Shown one piece after another: positions 63,401 through 64,000 of a stretch of 64,000 bases of DNA. The notes beneath the pieces were generated by a model, which searched no databases, had not been told where the DNA came from, and worked only from the letters and a program-made list of their open reading frames with translations. Numbering within the stretch: the stretch's first letter is position 1; every line of letters starts with the position of its first letter. The DNA is from Lepiota brunneoincarnata (Eukaryota > Basidiomycota > Agaricomycetes > Agaricales > Agaricaceae). The stretch lies in assembly GCA_023014365.1 (NCBI GenBank), contig JAEBUN010000038.1, positions 186,001 to 250,000 of the forward strand. Direction: 5' to 3'. The position numbers and the translations under genes are program-made.

Positions 63401-64000
63401 CATCCCGAAAATTGGTCACAAGCCCTCCCCATCCTCGAATTTGCATACAATAGCTGACCACACGCCCTGCGTAAACAAACACTGTTCGAAATCATCATGG
63501 GAATACAACCAAAAGCACTTCCCACCGTTCTCCTTGAAACCGAATCTCCCACTGTCAACAACCGTATGGAACTAATCGACTTATACTGCCGAAACGCTAA
63601 AATCGCACACAAAACGGCCATGAAACACATGGAAAACCAACATCAATCAAAGTTTACCCCATTCCATGAAAATCAAAGGGTTTGGCTCGACACCCAGAAC
63701 TTAAGTACCCCGTATGTCACGCGCAAAATGGCCCCCAAATGTCTTGGACCATTCCACATCCTCGACGTTTTATCCCCTGTTTCATATCGACTCAAACTTC
63801 CCAAACGTTGGAAAATTCACCCTGTGTTCCACGCCCAACTCCTTATGCCATATATTGAAACTGAAATGTATGGACCCAATTACGTTCGACCACCACCCCT
63901 CACAGTTGAAGGCAAACAAGTATACGAAATCAAAGCCATATTAAACCACCGAAAATGACAAAACTGCCTTGAATACCTAGTCAAATGGCTCAGATGGCCC
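60426..64000 (+). pseudogene. gypsy-3 Pol with chromodomain, catalytic residues lost
   Basis: Protease: LLIALLDSGAQGNFISDDF. TAG at about 60812 (LGFL-stop-LNEVNPKIDW) replaces Trp. Reverse transcriptase runs 61300-62050 with KLDIRAGYNNIRIKKGDEW, but the active site reads YMDNILIF instead of YMDD. TGA 62055. RNase H: IECDTLKYATGA, HDRKLLAII (Glu to Lys), TDHQNLTYW. Integrase: HPGINTTLHTLERDFYWPG and CADCQQ, AMDLITDLPP, ISDHDPRF, then EADRATKHSH where the Glu is Lys. Stops at 63362, 63371 and near 63460. The last part (KMAPKCLGPFHIL) leads to a chromodomain start (YEIKAILNHRK, TGA 63956, LEYLVKWL) cut by the window end. Dead by several independent lesions. Confidence 0.86.

Overview
This window is a nested-transposon region of a fungal genome, most likely a basidiomycete (Agaricomycetes). 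The evidence is the content: Tad1-type LINEs carrying an RNase H domain, chromodomain Ty3/gypsy elements, a Ty1/copia element, and genes with 47-73 nt GT-AG introns and CTAAC-like branch points. Species cannot be called from this sequence. No ordinary single-copy housekeeping gene, rRNA or tRNA gene is evident. Family names used here (Tad-A, Tad-B, SINE-T, repeat X, gypsy-1/2/3) are labels for this window only.

Positions 1-34,360 are GC-rich and consist almost wholly of LINE-type insertions. Tad-A ends in AATTGGAGATTTAAA(n). It encodes a gag-like ORF1 with zinc knuckles and an ORF2 with endonuclease, reverse transcriptase, RNase H and a C-terminal Cys/His finger. Tad-B ends in AAATTGTTGATTTCAAA(n). 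SINE-T is a 1.08-kb element with a tRNA-like head (A and B boxes) and a 3' end matching Tad-B. One nearly complete Tad-A (19,517-28,915) holds four later insertions, each with its own target-site duplication (TSD). The same half contains two 1.3-kb solo LTRs, a 374-bp solo LTR, copia-type LTR pieces, a repeat (X) whose empty site survives in an inverted copy, and a broken spliced gene start.

Positions 34,561-47,851 are an almost complete chromovirus (gypsy-1: 384-bp LTRs, TSD CTACT). Its gag is split by an intact copia element (36,581-41,675; 369-bp LTRs, TSD TAACG; one 1,418-aa ORF). Gypsy-1 carries an extra zinc-knuckle ORF after its chromodomain, overlapped in another frame by a second long ORF.

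Positions 48,190-50,460 hold a different gypsy-type integrase followed by four short ORFs, three of them with one membrane segment. Positions 50,926-54,198 hold two unidentified spliced genes on the minus strand, at least one decayed. Positions 55,564-58,158 are a decayed minus-strand gypsy (gypsy-2), itself interrupted by a 531-bp TG..CA element. From 58,159 to the window end another chromovirus (gypsy-3) appears to be inserted into gypsy-2.

Three themes connect the region. First, gypsy-1 and gypsy-3 have Tf1-like self-priming geometry: an 11-nt sequence 33-34 nt after the TATA box is exactly complementary to the primer site one base inside the LTR, with different sequences in the two elements. 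Second, both end gag in a T5 run with pol in the -1 frame. Third, nearly all decay is C-to-T at CpG: all seven LTR-to-LTR differences, most in-frame stops (Arg CGA to TGA), and three catalytic residues of gypsy-3.
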